Part shown: piece after piece, positions 23,875 to 33,418 of the stretch | Layout of the letters: every line of letters begins with the position of its first letter | Numbering within the stretch: position 1 is the first letter of the stretch | DNA from: Rhodoblastus sp963703385 | GTDB lineage: Bacteria; Pseudomonadota; Alphaproteobacteria; Rhizobiales; Beijerinckiaceae | NCBI GenBank assembly: GCA_963703385.1 | Contig: OY969816.1 | Span: 3,720,001 to 3,784,000, forward strand | DNA length: 64,000 nt | Direction of reading: 5' to 3' | Translations under genes and position numbers: made by a program | Notes under the pieces: model-generated | What the model was told of the DNA's origin: nothing | Databases searched by the model: none | Seen by the model: only the letters and a program-made list of their open reading frames with translations

Positions 23875-26415
23875 TCAATCGGGCCTGATCAGGCGTTCGA
23901 GATAATCGAGTTCCTCGCGGGCGCGGTTGGGGTCGGCAAGGCGGCGGCGCAATTCTTCGAGCACCTTGCGCGCCCGTTGCGTCGCTGTCGCGTCGACGCC
24001 TTGCTGATGGCTGGCGTTGCCGGCGGATCCCTCGCTCTCCCGGCCCTGGTAGCCCCGGCCGCCTTGCCGTTTCTCGCCGTCCTCGCCGTTCCCTTCGGCC
24101 TGGGCCGCCGCTTCGGCCGCGCCCTTGCGCAATCCTTCCAGGGCGCGGCCCTGCGCGCTCAGGGCGGAGGCGTTGTCGCCGTTGCGCAGCGCGTTTCGCG
24201 CCTGTTTCATCGCGTCCTCGGCCTCGGAAAGGCCGTCGGATTTTGCGCCCTCTGCGCCTTCCGCCCGTCCCTTGAGGGAATCGAGCTTCTGGCGCAATTG
24301 CTGCTGACGTTGCGCGAGTTCGTCCTGGGACGCTTGTCCCTGTCCTTCTTGTCCCTGTCCTTCTTGGCCCTGCGCCGCTTCGCCTTGCTGTCCCGCGCCG
24401 GAAGGCTGCTCGCCGGGCTGCTGGCCTTCGGACGGGTTCTGGTTCGCGCGGGCTCGCGCAAAAGTGTCGTCGCGCAGTTTTTGCTGCTCGCGCATCAGAT
24501 TGTCGATGTCGCGCATCGTGCGGCGGGCGCCCGCGGCCTGCGAAGGACGCGCGTTGCGCAAGTTTTCGAGCATGTCCTGGACGCGGTCGAGCATGCGCAT
24601 CGCGGCGTCCTTGTCCCCTTCGCGCGCGGCTTCCGCCATGCGGTCGAGCATGGATTTGAAATCCTTTGGCGTGACCTGATGGCTGTCGCCATGACCCGTG
24701 TCATGCGCCTGACCCTGTTTCGCCGCCCTTTCCTGCATCGCGGCAAGATAATGATCGAGCGCCTTTTGCAAACGTGCCGTCAGCCGTGCGATTTCCTCGT
24801 TCGAGGCGCCGTTCCTGAGCGCGTCGCGCAGGGCTTGCTCCGCCGCCTTGAGGTCGCGTTCGGCTTGCGGGACGTCGCCTTCCTCGACGTGCAGGGCCAT
24901 GTCCCACAGCAGATCGACCACCGCGACAAGATCGGCGTCGTTGCCGGCGTGGCGTAGCGAGTCATGGACGACGCGAAGTCCGAGATAGACGCCGAGATCG
25001 GGGGTGAAAATTTCCGGCGACAGCATCAGCGCGTCGATCGCCGTCAGCACCTTGTCTTTTTGCCAGGCGTCGAGGGCGAGGATTCGCCTTTGCTCGACCA
25101 GCGCCAGCGCCAGCGGGTTGGTGAAAATTTTTCCTGGCAGGACAACATGGCTGATGACGGCCTGGCCTTCATTGCCCGCGTCGTCATGAACGGTCAGCGT
25201 CAAATCGACCGGCGCGCCGGCATAGGGGCTGTCGCTCCAGTCGAGCGTGGTCGCGCCCTCGCCCAAACCGCCGGGACCCGCCGGCAGCTCCAGCGATCCA
25301 CGGGGCGGCTGGACGAGCGGGTGGGCCGTCGCGGAGGTTTCCGCCAAGGGTTTGGCGAAGGGTTTGGCGAAGGGTTTGGCGAAGGGTTTGGCGAAGGGTT
25401 TGGCGAAGGCTTCGGCGTCATGCGCGCCATAATCGTCCTCGATCCGATAGCGCAACTCGAACGAGCCATGAAGATTGACTTTCGGCGCGGCGGTCGGGGT
25501 GATTTTTGGCGGCAGGTCGGGAATCGCCGTCAAGGTCACACTGGCGATTTCGCTGTGACCGAGCCCCAGCCGCAGCCGCCCGTCGCCGAGCAGTTGGAAG
25601 CGCCGCTCCGTGGAGGTTTCGTCGTGAGTCGCCGCCGGCTTCAAGGCCGCGACGCCGCCCTGGACGGCGACGCGCAGGTTTGTCGCGTTGACAGCGCGCA
25701 CGATGATGGCGGAGCCGACCGGCGCGGAAATCCTGGCGTTGTTTTTCAGCGGCAGGACGATCGGCGGGCGTCCCGTATAGGACGGCGGATCGATCCAGGC
25801 GTCGATGCGCGAAGGAGCGCTTGCTGCCGTCTGGAGCCGCCAGTCGAAGGCGGCGGCGAGTCGCGCATATTTCTCCGGTCCCGCGATGAAACCTGTCACC
25901 AACAGGGCGAGCGCGGCCAGGGCGCCAAAGGCGTAGGGGTCTTCGCGCCACAGGCGGGGCGCGGGCGCGACCGGCCGCAGCCGGACGGCGCGCCGGGCCG
26001 CGCGTCGCTGGTGGAGCCGCCACAGGCCTTGCGTGCGCGCGTCCCCGTCATTGGCCAGATGGTCGGCCAGAGCGGCGGCGGGCGCCGCCGGGTCGCCGGC
26101 GTCCAACGCGTCCCGCGCTTCTCCGACGCGCGGCCAGGAAAAGCCTCGCAGACGGTAAAGCGCCATGGCCAGCGCGACGAACAGCGCCGAAACGCCGAGA
26201 AGGCGCGCGAAAGACGGGGCGCCCAGCCACAGCCCGGTCCAGCTCAGCGCGACGAAAAAGGCGATGACGATCGCGGCGGGGAGCAGGGCGCGGGCAAGGC
26301 GCTCGAAGGCGAGCGCGCCCCGGGCCAAAAACTCCAGGCGGCGCGGTCGCGCCTCCCGCCAATCCGCGCTTCCGGCGCGGAGCGCCTCCCACAAAACCAG
26401 AAAAAAGTCCTTCAC
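23875..26415 (-). CDS. TIGR02302/DUF4175 family membrane protein
   Basis: An 846-residue protein typical of Rhizobiales. The N-terminus has two or three membrane segments (about 40-90 and 165-185), the middle is a beta-rich domain (D-P-P-S-Y-T-G-R-P-P), and the C-terminal half is helical and rich in Gln, Glu, Arg and Gly (repeated G-Q-E-G-Q, Q-Q-Q-L-R-Q-K-L). Function unknown; the pattern suggests an envelope scaffold. Between residues about 333 and 357 a tandem repeat of A-K-P-F units is present, coded by the 12-bp minisatellite at 25346-25417, and is not a normal part of the family. Confidence 0.85.
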   Translation of the reverse strand: MKDFFLVLWEALRAGSADWREARPRRLEFLARGALAFERLARALLPAAIVIAFFVALSWTGLWLGAPSFARLLGVSALFVALAMALYRLRGFSWPRVGEARDALDAGDPAAPAAALADHLANDGDARTQGLWRLHQRRAARRAVRLRPVAPAPRLWREDPYAFGALAALALLVTGFIAGPEKYARLAAAFDWRLQTAASAPSRIDAWIDPPSYTGRPPIVLPLKNNARISAPVGSAIIVRAVNATNLRVAVQGGVAALKPAATHDETSTERRFQLLGDGRLRLGLGHSEIASVTLTAIPDLPPKITPTAAPKVNLHGSFELRYRIEDDYGAHDAEAFAKPFAKPFAKPFAKPFAKPLAETSATAHPLVQPPRGSLELPAGPGGLGEGATTLDWSDSPYAGAPVDLTLTVHDDAGNEGQAVISHVVLPGKIFTNPLALALVEQRRILALDAWQKDKVLTAIDALMLSPEIFTPDLGVYLGLRVVHDSLRHAGNDADLVAVVDLLWDMALHVEEGDVPQAERDLKAAEQALRDALRNGASNEEIARLTARLQKALDHYLAAMQERAAKQGQAHDTGHGDSHQVTPKDFKSMLDRMAEAAREGDKDAAMRMLDRVQDMLENLRNARPSQAAGARRTMRDIDNLMREQQKLRDDTFARARANQNPSEGQQPGEQPSGAGQQGEAAQGQEGQGQEGQGQASQDELAQRQQQLRQKLDSLKGRAEGAEGAKSDGLSEAEDAMKQARNALRNGDNASALSAQGRALEGLRKGAAEAAAQAEGNGEDGEKRQGGRGYQGRESEGSAGNASHQQGVDATATQRARKVLEELRRRLADPNRAREELDYLERLIRPD
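25346..25417. repeat. 12-bp in-frame minisatellite
   Basis: Five exact copies of AAGGGTTTGGCG and a sixth with two changes, head to tail. On the coding strand each unit adds A-K-P-F. Because the unit is a multiple of three, copy-number change leaves the reading frame intact. Confidence 0.92.
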
Positions 26416-26464
26416 ACGCCGGCGCCTCGATTGACCGGGAAAGATTTCGCGCCGAAGGGAGGCT

Positions 26465-27736
26465 TCATGTCAACCAGGGCGGAACTTTGTCGAGGCCGAT
26501 CAAAAGGTCGTAATCGCCGCGCGGCCGGATCACCGCGTGTTTTTCGCCCTCGACCATGATTTCGGGAACCAGCAGGCGCGAATTATAGGTGCCGGCCTGA
26601 ACGGCGCCATAGGCGCCCGCCGACATCACCGCCAGCAGGTCGCCGGGCTTCGGTTCGGGCAGATCGCAGTTCCGGGCGAGAAAATCCCCGGTTTCGCAGA
26701 CCGGGCCGACGAGATCGGCAGTGATGCGCCTGGCGTTTTCGCTCCGAACGACGACCGGGAAAATGTCGTGATGCGCTTCATAGAGCGTCGGGCGGACCAG
26801 ATCGTTCATCGCCGCGTCCACGATGATGAAATTTTTCGCCGCGCCATGTTTCACATAAATCACGCAGGTCACCAATATCCCGGCGTTGCCGACGATCAGC
26901 CGGCCCGGCTCGAAGATCAGCTTTGTCGCCAAAGGCTTGATGTGGCGGCGCACGATTTCGGCATAGAGCTGGGGATGATAGCTCGCCGGGTCGTCGCGCT
27001 CGGAATAGGGAATGCCGAGGCCCCCGCCGAGATCGACGTGATGGATGGAATGGCCGTCGGCGCGCAATTGCCGGACGAAATCGGCCAGCAACGCGAAGGC
27101 GTTGTCGAAAGGCGCGAGATCGGTGATCTGCGAGCCGATATGCATGTCCACGCCGGCGATCTCGATTCCGGGTAGTTTCCCGGCCCGTGCATAAACCTCG
27201 CGGGCGACCAAAATGGGGATGCCGAACTTGTTTTCCGATTTTCCGGTCGAGATCTTGGCGTGGGTCCTGGCGTCGACGTCCGGATTGACGCGAAGCGCAA
27301 TTTTGGCGGTCTGTCCGCGCGCGGAGGCGATCTGTGAGATGCGCTCCAGTTCGGGCTCGGATTCGACATTGAAACAGAGGATGCCATAGTCGAGCGCCAG
27401 CGCGATCTCGCGGTCGGTCTTGCCGACGCCGGAAAAGGTGACGCGAGGACCCGGAACTTTTGCCGCTTGCGCCCGGCGCAATTCACCCTCGGACACGACG
27501 TCCATGCCGGCGCCAAGGCGAGCGAGCAGGCTCAGCACCGCCTGGTTGGAATTGGCCTTCATCGCGTAGCAGACCAAGGCGTCGAAATCGCTCATCGCCT
27601 GCGAGAAGACCTGGAAATGCCGGCGGATGGTCGCCGCGCTGTAGCAATAGAAGGGCGTTTCGACAACCTGAGCCAGATCGGGCAGGGCGACGCCCTCGGC
27701 ATGCAGCACGCCGTCGCGATATTCGAAATAATGCAT
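26465..27736 (-). CDS. lysA: Diaminopimelate decarboxylase
   Basis: A 423-residue fold-III PLP enzyme for the last step of lysine synthesis. The PLP lysine lies in V-C-Y-A-M-K-A-N-S-N-Q (about residue 54), the phosphate-binding glycine stretch is H-V-D-L-G-G-G-L-G-I-P-Y, and the C-terminal C-E-T-G-D-F supplies the second active-site cysteine across the dimer. It is the last gene of argH-lptM-lysA, 8 bases after lptM, an order conserved in proteobacteria. Confidence 0.96.
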   Translation of the reverse strand: MHYFEYRDGVLHAEGVALPDLAQVVETPFYCYSAATIRRHFQVFSQAMSDFDALVCYAMKANSNQAVLSLLARLGAGMDVVSEGELRRAQAAKVPGPRVTFSGVGKTDREIALALDYGILCFNVESEPELERISQIASARGQTAKIALRVNPDVDARTHAKISTGKSENKFGIPILVAREVYARAGKLPGIEIAGVDMHIGSQITDLAPFDNAFALLADFVRQLRADGHSIHHVDLGGGLGIPYSERDDPASYHPQLYAEIVRRHIKPLATKLIFEPGRLIVGNAGILVTCVIYVKHGAAKNFIIVDAAMNDLVRPTLYEAHHDIFPVVVRSENARRITADLVGPVCETGDFLARNCDLPEPKPGDLLAVMSAGAYGAVQAGTYNSRLLVPEIMVEGEKHAVIRPRGDYDLLIGLDKVPPWLT

Positions 27737-27744
27737 CCCGGAGC

Positions 27745-27987
27745 CTAGAGAAGGAAGTCGAAGGGCGTCGGCGTCGTCGGCGCGCCGGCTTTCAGGGATT
27801 TGCTGTCGAGGCCGGTCGGCAGGTTCTTTTTCGGCGGCGCGTTCGGATTGTTTTTATCCGCTGGCGTTTGAGCGGCGGTGGAATCGATCGGCACCGGCGG
27901 GCCGCGCCGGCCGCAGCCGTCGAGCAGAAGCGCGCCCGAAAGGGCCGCCGCCAGCAACGCCGTCTTGAAGAGGCTGTGACAGTTCAA
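27745..27987 (-). CDS. lptM: LptM/YifL-like lipoprotein
   Basis: An 80-residue lipoprotein. Signal peptide with lipobox L-L-L-D-G-C (Cys25), followed by the family motif G-R-R-G-P-P and a Pro/Lys-rich tail. LptM helps the LPS translocon LptDE mature in the outer membrane. Its place between argH and lysA is the classic location of YifL-type genes. Confidence 0.88.
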   Translation of the reverse strand: MNCHSLFKTALLAAALSGALLLDGCGRRGPPVPIDSTAAQTPADKNNPNAPPKKNLPTGLDSKSLKAGAPTTPTPFDFLL

Positions 27988-28057
27988 TGGCGCTGCTCCC
28001 GAAATATGCGCGATCGGCGCGGACTATAGCCGAGGGTCCGGTCGGAATTCCAGCTGA

Positions 28058-29452
28058 TCAAGGCGTTTTCCCGCTGTTCAGGCGCTCGCGCCACGCCCCC
28101 GCCTGCGCGCGGACATTGTCCGGCGCCGCGCCGCCGTAGCTCAAGCGGCTGCGCACCGAATTCTCGACCCCCAGAACCTCGAAAACCGCCGTGGTGATCG
28201 CCGGCTCGACCGCCTGCATCTGGTCGAGCGCGAGCTGTTCCAGCTCGACCCCCTTGTCGGCGGCGAGCGCGACAATGCGGCCGGTGACGTGATGGGCCTG
28301 GCGGAAGGGCATGCCGAGGGTGCGCACCAGCCAGTCGGCGAGATCGGTGGCGGTGGAAAAACCCGAACCTGCCGCCGCCTTCATCCTTTCGAGACGCGGC
28401 GTCATGTCGCGGACCATGCCGGCCATGGCGGCGATGCAGAGCGACAGCGACTGGAGCGAATCGAAACAGCCTTCCTTGTCTTCCTGCATGTCCTTCGAAT
28501 AGGCGAGCGGCAGGCCCTTCATGACGATCAGCAGCCCGGCGAGATCGCCGATGATGCGGCCCGACTTGCCGCGCACCAGTTCGGCGGCGTCCGGATTGCG
28601 CTTCTGCGGCATGATCGAGGAGCCGGTGGTGAAACTGTCCGACAGGCTGACGAAGCCGAATTGCGGCGTCGTCCACAGCACGATTTCCTCGGCGAAACGC
28701 GACAGATGGGTCGCCGCGATCGCCGCCGCCGCAAGCGTTTCGAGCACGAAATCGCGATCCGAGACGCTGTCGAGCGAATTGGCGGTCGGCCGGTCGAAGC
28801 CGAGCGCGCGCGCCGTCATCGCGCGGTCGATGGGGAAAGAGGTTCCGGCGAGCGCGGCGGCGCCGAGCGGACATTGGTTGAGCCGGGCGCGGGCGTCGCG
28901 GAAACGGCCGCGGTCGCGCGAGATCATCTCGACATAGGCGAGCAGATGATGGCCGAAGGTCACAGGCTGGGCGGATTGCAGATGGGTGAAGCCCGGCATG
29001 ACCGCGTCGGCGTATTTTTCAGCCTTTTCGACCAAGGCGGTCTGGAGGTCGCGCAACTGGCCATCGAGTTCGTCGATCGTTTCGCGGACCCAGAGCTTGA
29101 AATCGACCGCGACTTGATCGTTGCGCGAACGCGCGGTATGCAGCCGCCCCGCCGCCGGGCCGATTTTTTCGGCGAGCCGCGATTCGACATTCATGTGAAT
29201 GTCTTCCAGGGCGCGGGAAAAGTTGAAGCCGCCGGCCTCGATTTCGGCGCCGACCTCGTCTAAACCCCTAAAAATGGCGTCGGCGTCCGCCTGGGACACG
29301 ATGCCCGTCGCGGCCAGCATGGCCACATGCGCCTTGGAGCCGGCGATGTCCTGTCGGGCGAGGCGATAATCGAAACCGATGGAGGCGTTGATCTCCTCCA
29401 TGATGGCGTCGGGGCCGCTGGTGAAACGGCCGCCCCACATCTGATTGCTCAT
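28058..29452 (-). CDS. argH: Argininosuccinate lyase
   Basis: A 464-residue member of the fumarase/aspartase superfamily that releases arginine and fumarate. The start N-Q-M-W-G-G-R-F and the signature G-S-S-I-M-P-Q-K-R-N-P-D (active-site serine loop) are both intact, as are H-T-A-R-S-R-N-D-Q and T-H-L-Q-S-A-Q-P. It is the first gene of argH-lptM-lysA and divergent from tlpA with 38 bases between starts. Confidence 0.97.
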   Translation of the reverse strand: MSNQMWGGRFTSGPDAIMEEINASIGFDYRLARQDIAGSKAHVAMLAATGIVSQADADAIFRGLDEVGAEIEAGGFNFSRALEDIHMNVESRLAEKIGPAAGRLHTARSRNDQVAVDFKLWVRETIDELDGQLRDLQTALVEKAEKYADAVMPGFTHLQSAQPVTFGHHLLAYVEMISRDRGRFRDARARLNQCPLGAAALAGTSFPIDRAMTARALGFDRPTANSLDSVSDRDFVLETLAAAAIAATHLSRFAEEIVLWTTPQFGFVSLSDSFTTGSSIMPQKRNPDAAELVRGKSGRIIGDLAGLLIVMKGLPLAYSKDMQEDKEGCFDSLQSLSLCIAAMAGMVRDMTPRLERMKAAAGSGFSTATDLADWLVRTLGMPFRQAHHVTGRIVALAADKGVELEQLALDQMQAVEPAITTAVFEVLGVENSVRSRLSYGGAAPDNVRAQAGAWRERLNSGKTP

Positions 29453-29490
29453 GACCGCTCCACGACGACGTCAAAGGTTGGAGGCCAAGG

Positions 29491-30186
29491 ATGAATGACG
29501 AGCAAAACCCGCCGGTTCAGGCCACGCCCGCGCAGATGCGCGCCATCGCCCGCCGGCTGATCCTGCCGCATGTCTTTCTTGTCGCGGCGCTGGTCGCCGC
29601 GAGCTTGTGGTTCGTCCTATACGTGATGAAAGGGGCCGGGAGCAAGGAAGCCGCCATCCAACCGGCGCAATGTCCGGTCTCGACCGCGCTGGCGCAGAAA
29701 CTCGCGCCGCTCGCCAGGGGCGAGCTGGCGGCCCTCGTCGTCCGCGCCCATCCCAAGCCGATGGAAAATCTCGAGTTCGAGCATGACGGCGCCGCGACCA
29801 ATGTCGCCGCCTTCAGGGGCCGGACGATTCTCCTGAATTTCTGGGCCACCTGGTGCGCGCCCTGCCGCGAGGAAATGCCAGGCCTCGACCGCCTTCAGGG
29901 CCTTGCCGGCAATCCATCCTTCAGCGTCGTCGCGGTCAATATGGATACCGCGCGGCTCGACCGGCCTCAAAAATTTCTTCAGGAAACCGGGGTGAAGAAA
30001 CTCGGTTTCTATGCCGATCCGAAAGGAAAAGCCCTTCAGGTGTTGCAGCAGGCCGGCAAACTGGTCGGCCTGCCGACGACTTTTTTGATCGGGCCGGATG
30101 GCTGCGTGATCGGCGCCATGGCCGGCCCCGCCAAATGGGATGGCGCCGACGCCCAGGCCCTGGCCCGGGCGGCGGCGCAGCAATGA
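29491..30186 (+). CDS. tlpA: TlpA-type membrane-anchored thiol:disulfide oxidoreductase
   Basis: A 231-residue protein with one N-terminal membrane anchor (about residues 26-48, ILPHVFLVAALVAASLWFVL) and a periplasmic thioredoxin fold with active site W-A-T-W-C-A-P-C and cis-proline G-L-P-T-T-F. In Bradyrhizobium TlpA reduces the copper site of cytochrome oxidase during assembly, and the tlpA-argH neighbourhood is the same there. Two additional cysteines (C60 area and D-G-C-V) fit the TlpA pattern. Confidence 0.9.
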   Translation: MNDEQNPPVQATPAQMRAIARRLILPHVFLVAALVAASLWFVLYVMKGAGSKEAAIQPAQCPVSTALAQKLAPLARGELAALVVRAHPKPMENLEFEHDGAATNVAAFRGRTILLNFWATWCAPCREEMPGLDRLQGLAGNPSFSVVAVNMDTARLDRPQKFLQETGVKKLGFYADPKGKALQVLQQAGKLVGLPTTFLIGPDGCVIGAMAGPAKWDGADAQALARAAAQQ

Positions 30187-30187
30187 G

Positions 30188-30547
30188 TCATTGCTGCGGG
30201 CGCGGGTCCTTGACCGGAACGCCCGCGGCCTTGAGCTGGTCCATCAGTTCGCCGGACTGGAAAAGCTCGCGCACGATGTCGGCGCCGCCGACCAGTTCGC
30301 CCTTGATATAAAGCTGCGGGATGGTCGGCCAATTGGCGTAGCGCTTCACGCCCTCGCGGACGTCGGGGTCTTCGAGCACATTCACGCCCTTGTAGGGCAC
30401 TTCCAGGAAGCTAAGGATTTTCGCGACCTGACCGGAAAAGCCGCATTGCGGGAAATTCGGCGTGCCCTTCATGAAAAGCACGACGTCGTTGTCCGTCAGG
30501 TCCCGCTTGATGCGGTCGATGGCGTTGGAGAGCATGGCGTCTGACAT
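30188..30547 (-). CDS. grxD: Monothiol glutaredoxin, Grx4/GrxD type
   Basis: A 119-residue CGFS glutaredoxin (P-Q-C-G-F-S-G), with W-P-T-I-P-Q-L-Y-I-K-G-E-L-V-G-G-A-D-I. These proteins carry a [2Fe-2S] cluster with glutathione and pass it on, usually with BolA, whose gene lies 77 bases upstream. ATG 30547 begins the conserved N-terminus (MSDAMLSNAIDR). Confidence 0.95.
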   Translation of the reverse strand: MSDAMLSNAIDRIKRDLTDNDVVLFMKGTPNFPQCGFSGQVAKILSFLEVPYKGVNVLEDPDVREGVKRYANWPTIPQLYIKGELVGGADIVRELFQSGELMDQLKAAGVPVKDPRPQQ

Positions 30548-30624
30548 GGTTTTTCCTTTCACACGGAGGTCAAGGCTCCGCGATGGAACATAATTAAGCT
30601 GGGTCGCGTCGCCGTTCAAGCCGT

Positions 30625-30855
30625 TTACGGCGTCGCGGTCTCCAGCGCCAAAGCGTGAAGCGCGCCGCCGACCTGTCCGCCGAGCGCCTCATAGACCAGC
30701 TGATGCTGGCGCACGCGGCTCAAGCCCCGGAAGGTCTCCGAGACCACCCGAGCGCTATAATGATCGCCGTCGCCGGCAAGGTCGGTGATGAGGATTTCGG
30801 CGTCAGGCAGGGCCTTCTTGATCATGCGCTCGATTTCAGAGGCTTCCATGGGCAT
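30625..30855 (-). CDS. BolA family protein
   Basis: A 76-residue BolA (IbaG/BolA2 type): I-E-R-M-I-K-K-A-L-P-D-A, then D-G-D-H-Y-S-A-R-V-V-S and S-R-V-R-Q-H-Q-L-V-Y, with the conserved H near the C-terminus (A-L-H-A-L-A). It partners CGFS glutaredoxin in iron-sulfur trafficking. It belongs to the purL-bolA-grxD run found throughout Rhizobiales. Confidence 0.93.
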   Translation of the reverse strand: MPMEASEIERMIKKALPDAEILITDLAGDGDHYSARVVSETFRGLSRVRQHQLVYEALGGQVGGALHALALETATP

Positions 30856-30911
30856 GGGCGGTTCCTTTGGGCGGTTCCTTGATGGGTTGAAGAGGTCCAT
30901 CGCTTAGATAG

Positions 30912-33167
30912 TTACGCAGCCCTGCCTCCGCCAGCCATATAGGCCGGCATCCAGCCTTCATGGGCTTCACGCAGATCCCGCACCAGAACAGGCGTCGCCG
31001 CGCCAAGGCGCAGGCTGTCGCCGCCGGTCGCGCCGATCAGCGCCGCCGGCAAGCTCGCCTGCGCGGCCCGGCGCAGAATCTCGTCGGCCTTGTCCTTTGC
31101 CGCGACAACCAGGTAACGCCCCTGGTCCTCGCCGAACCAGGCCGCCGCATGGTCGCCGCCGGGCGCGGAAACCGTCGCGCCGACTCCACCGGCCATCGCC
31201 ATTTCGGCGAGCGCGACGGCGAGGCCGCCGTCCGACAGGTCGTGGACGGCGCTGACCATCCGGTCGCCGATCAGCGCGCGGACGAAATCGCCATGAGCCT
31301 TTTCCTTTGCAAGATCGACCGGCGGCGGCGCGCCTTCCTCGCGGCCGAGGATTTCCCGCAAATAAATGGATTGGCCGAGCCAGCCCTCGCCCGCGCCGAC
31401 CAGCAGGATTTTCTCGGCCGCGCCGCGGAAGGCGAGGCCGACGCTGTTGTTCACGTCAGCCACGAGGCCGACGCCGCCGATCGCCGGGGTCGGCAGGATG
31501 CCCTTGCCCTGGGTCTCGTTATACAAAGAGACATTGCCGGAAACGATGGGGAAATCGAGCGCCCGGCAGGCTTCGCCGACGCCGTCGAGACAGGCGACGA
31601 ACTGCCCCATGATTTCCGGCTTTTCCGGATTGCCGAAATTGAGATTGTCGGTGAGCGCCAAAGGCATGCCGCCGACGGCGGTGATATTGCGCCAGGCTTC
31701 CGCCACCGCCTGTTTACCGCCTTCGAACGGATCGGCGTAGCAATAGCGCGGCGTGACGTCGGTGGTCAGCGCCAGCCCCTTCGGGCCGTCCGCGATCCGC
31801 ACCACGGCGGCGTCGCCGCCCGGCGGCTGGATGGAATTGCCCAGGATCAGATGGTCATATTGCTCCCAGACCCAGCGTTTGGAGGCGAGATCGGGACAGG
31901 CGACCATTTTCATCAGCGCCGCGTCGAGCGCGAGCGGCGCCGGCAGGCTCGCCGAATCGAGTTTTTGCGGCTTGACCGGCGCGACATGGGGCCGGTCGTA
32001 AAGCGGCGCTTCGTCGCCCAACTCCTTGATCGGCAGATCGGCCTTGACCTCGCCCCGATGCTTGATCACGAAACGCAAAGTGTCGGTGGTCTTGCCGATG
32101 ACGGCGAAGTCGAGCCCCCATTTGCGGAAGATCGCCTCGGCTTCTTCCTCCTTTTCGGGGTCAAGCACCATGAGCATGCGCTCCTGGCTCTCCGAGAGCA
32201 TCATTTCATAAGCGGTCATGCCCGGTTCGCGACAGGGCACGAGGTCGAGATCGAGCTCCACGCCGAGATTGCCCTTGGCGCCCATTTCGACCGCCGAACT
32301 GGTCAGGCCCGCCGCGCCCATGTCCTGAATGGCGACGACGCAGCCCTTGGCCATGATCTCTAAGCAGGCTTCGAGCAGAAGCTTTTCCGAGAAAGGATCG
32401 CCGACCTGGACCGTGGGGCGTTTCTCGTCGGAATTCTCGTCGAATTCGGCGGAAGCCATGGTCGCGCCATGGATGCCGTCGCGCCCGGTCTTGGAGCCGA
32501 GATAGACGATGGGGCGGCCGACGCCGGTGGCGGCGGCGTAGAAAATCTCATTGGACCGCGCGAGGCCCACGGCCATGGCGTTGACCAGGATGTTGCCGTC
32601 GTAACTCGCGTGGAACGCGGTCGAGCCGCCGACCGTCGGCACGCCGAAACTATTGCCATAGCCGCCGATGCCGGCGACCACGCCGGAGACCAGATGGCGG
32701 GTCTTGGGATGGTCGATCGAGCCGAAGCGCAGCAGGTTGAGGCAGGCGATCGGCCGCGCCCCCATGGTGAAAACGTCGCGCAAAATCCCGCCGACGCCGG
32801 TCGCCGCGCCCTGATAGGGCTCGATATAGGACGGGTGGTTGTGGCTCTCCATCTTGAAGATGCAGGCCTGCCCGTCGCCGATGTCGATCACGCCGGCGTT
32901 CTCGCCCGGTCCCTGAATGACCCACGGCGCCTTGGTCGGCAATTTCTTCAGGTGAAGCCGCGACGACTTGTAGGAACAATGCTCGTTCCACATCGCCGAG
33001 AAAATGCCCAGCTCGGTGAAGGTCGGCGCGCGGCCGATCAGATCGAGAATGCGCCGATATTCGTCCGGCTTGAGGCCGTGCTGGGCGGCGAGTTCCGGCG
33101 TGATCGCCGGCTCATGGGATTGGGTCTGAGCGGTCAAGGAATCCGGCCCTTCGAGGAAATGCGCCAA
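30912..33167 (-). CDS. purL: Phosphoribosylformylglycinamidine synthase subunit PurL
   Basis: A 751-residue small-type PurL, the synthase subunit that works with PurQ and PurS in the fourth step of purine synthesis. Visible are F-S-A-M-W-N-E-H-C-S-Y-K-S-S-R, G-P-G-E-N-A-G-V-I-D-I, K-M-E-S-H-N-H-P-S-Y-I-E-P-Y-Q-G-A and D-L-S-D-G-G-L-A-V-A. Length is normal. Normally it follows purQ directly; here an OmpW gene on the other strand separates them. Confidence 0.97.
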   Translation of the reverse strand: MAHFLEGPDSLTAQTQSHEPAITPELAAQHGLKPDEYRRILDLIGRAPTFTELGIFSAMWNEHCSYKSSRLHLKKLPTKAPWVIQGPGENAGVIDIGDGQACIFKMESHNHPSYIEPYQGAATGVGGILRDVFTMGARPIACLNLLRFGSIDHPKTRHLVSGVVAGIGGYGNSFGVPTVGGSTAFHASYDGNILVNAMAVGLARSNEIFYAAATGVGRPIVYLGSKTGRDGIHGATMASAEFDENSDEKRPTVQVGDPFSEKLLLEACLEIMAKGCVVAIQDMGAAGLTSSAVEMGAKGNLGVELDLDLVPCREPGMTAYEMMLSESQERMLMVLDPEKEEEAEAIFRKWGLDFAVIGKTTDTLRFVIKHRGEVKADLPIKELGDEAPLYDRPHVAPVKPQKLDSASLPAPLALDAALMKMVACPDLASKRWVWEQYDHLILGNSIQPPGGDAAVVRIADGPKGLALTTDVTPRYCYADPFEGGKQAVAEAWRNITAVGGMPLALTDNLNFGNPEKPEIMGQFVACLDGVGEACRALDFPIVSGNVSLYNETQGKGILPTPAIGGVGLVADVNNSVGLAFRGAAEKILLVGAGEGWLGQSIYLREILGREEGAPPPVDLAKEKAHGDFVRALIGDRMVSAVHDLSDGGLAVALAEMAMAGGVGATVSAPGGDHAAAWFGEDQGRYLVVAAKDKADEILRRAAQASLPAALIGATGGDSLRLGAATPVLVRDLREAHEGWMPAYMAGGGRAA

Positions 33168-33308
33168 CGCATCGCGGGCCAGCCGCGACAGGGCATGGCC
33201 GGTTGGATAATGGCTCGCGCGCGACTTGGCAAGAATAGAGGGCGCTGGGACCGAACTGTGCTATTTATGCAACATCCGGCGGGAGATATATCAACAGAAT
33301 GCAATGTT

Positions 33309-33322
33309 TTGATCCATGTCAA
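33309..33322 (+). promoter_or_regulatory. FNR/FixK-type box (anaerobox)
   Basis: TTGATCCATGTCAA fits TTGA-N6-TCAA exactly. It lies in the divergent spacer, about 100 bases before the OmpW-family ATG and 142 bases before purL. On the minus strand its half TTGACA could also serve as a -35 hexamer for purL. Which gene it controls is open; E. coli ompW is known to be FNR-regulated. Confidence 0.55.
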
Positions 33323-33418
33323 GCCGAATGAGCTACAAAGCCGTCAGTTTCAACCCGCGCCCTGGACGCCGAGACGGCTAACCTAAGGCCACAGCTTTTC
33401 GAGACTGGAATGACCCCG

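Noticed and set aside
25346..25417. Possible CRISPR array
   Set aside because: The 12-bp units are head to tail with no spacers and lie in frame inside a gene. No CRISPR or cas gene was seen in the window.
24964..26559. Long plus-strand frame opposite the TIGR02302 gene
   Set aside because: Composition-driven shadow; low-complexity Arg/Gly-rich product without homology cues.
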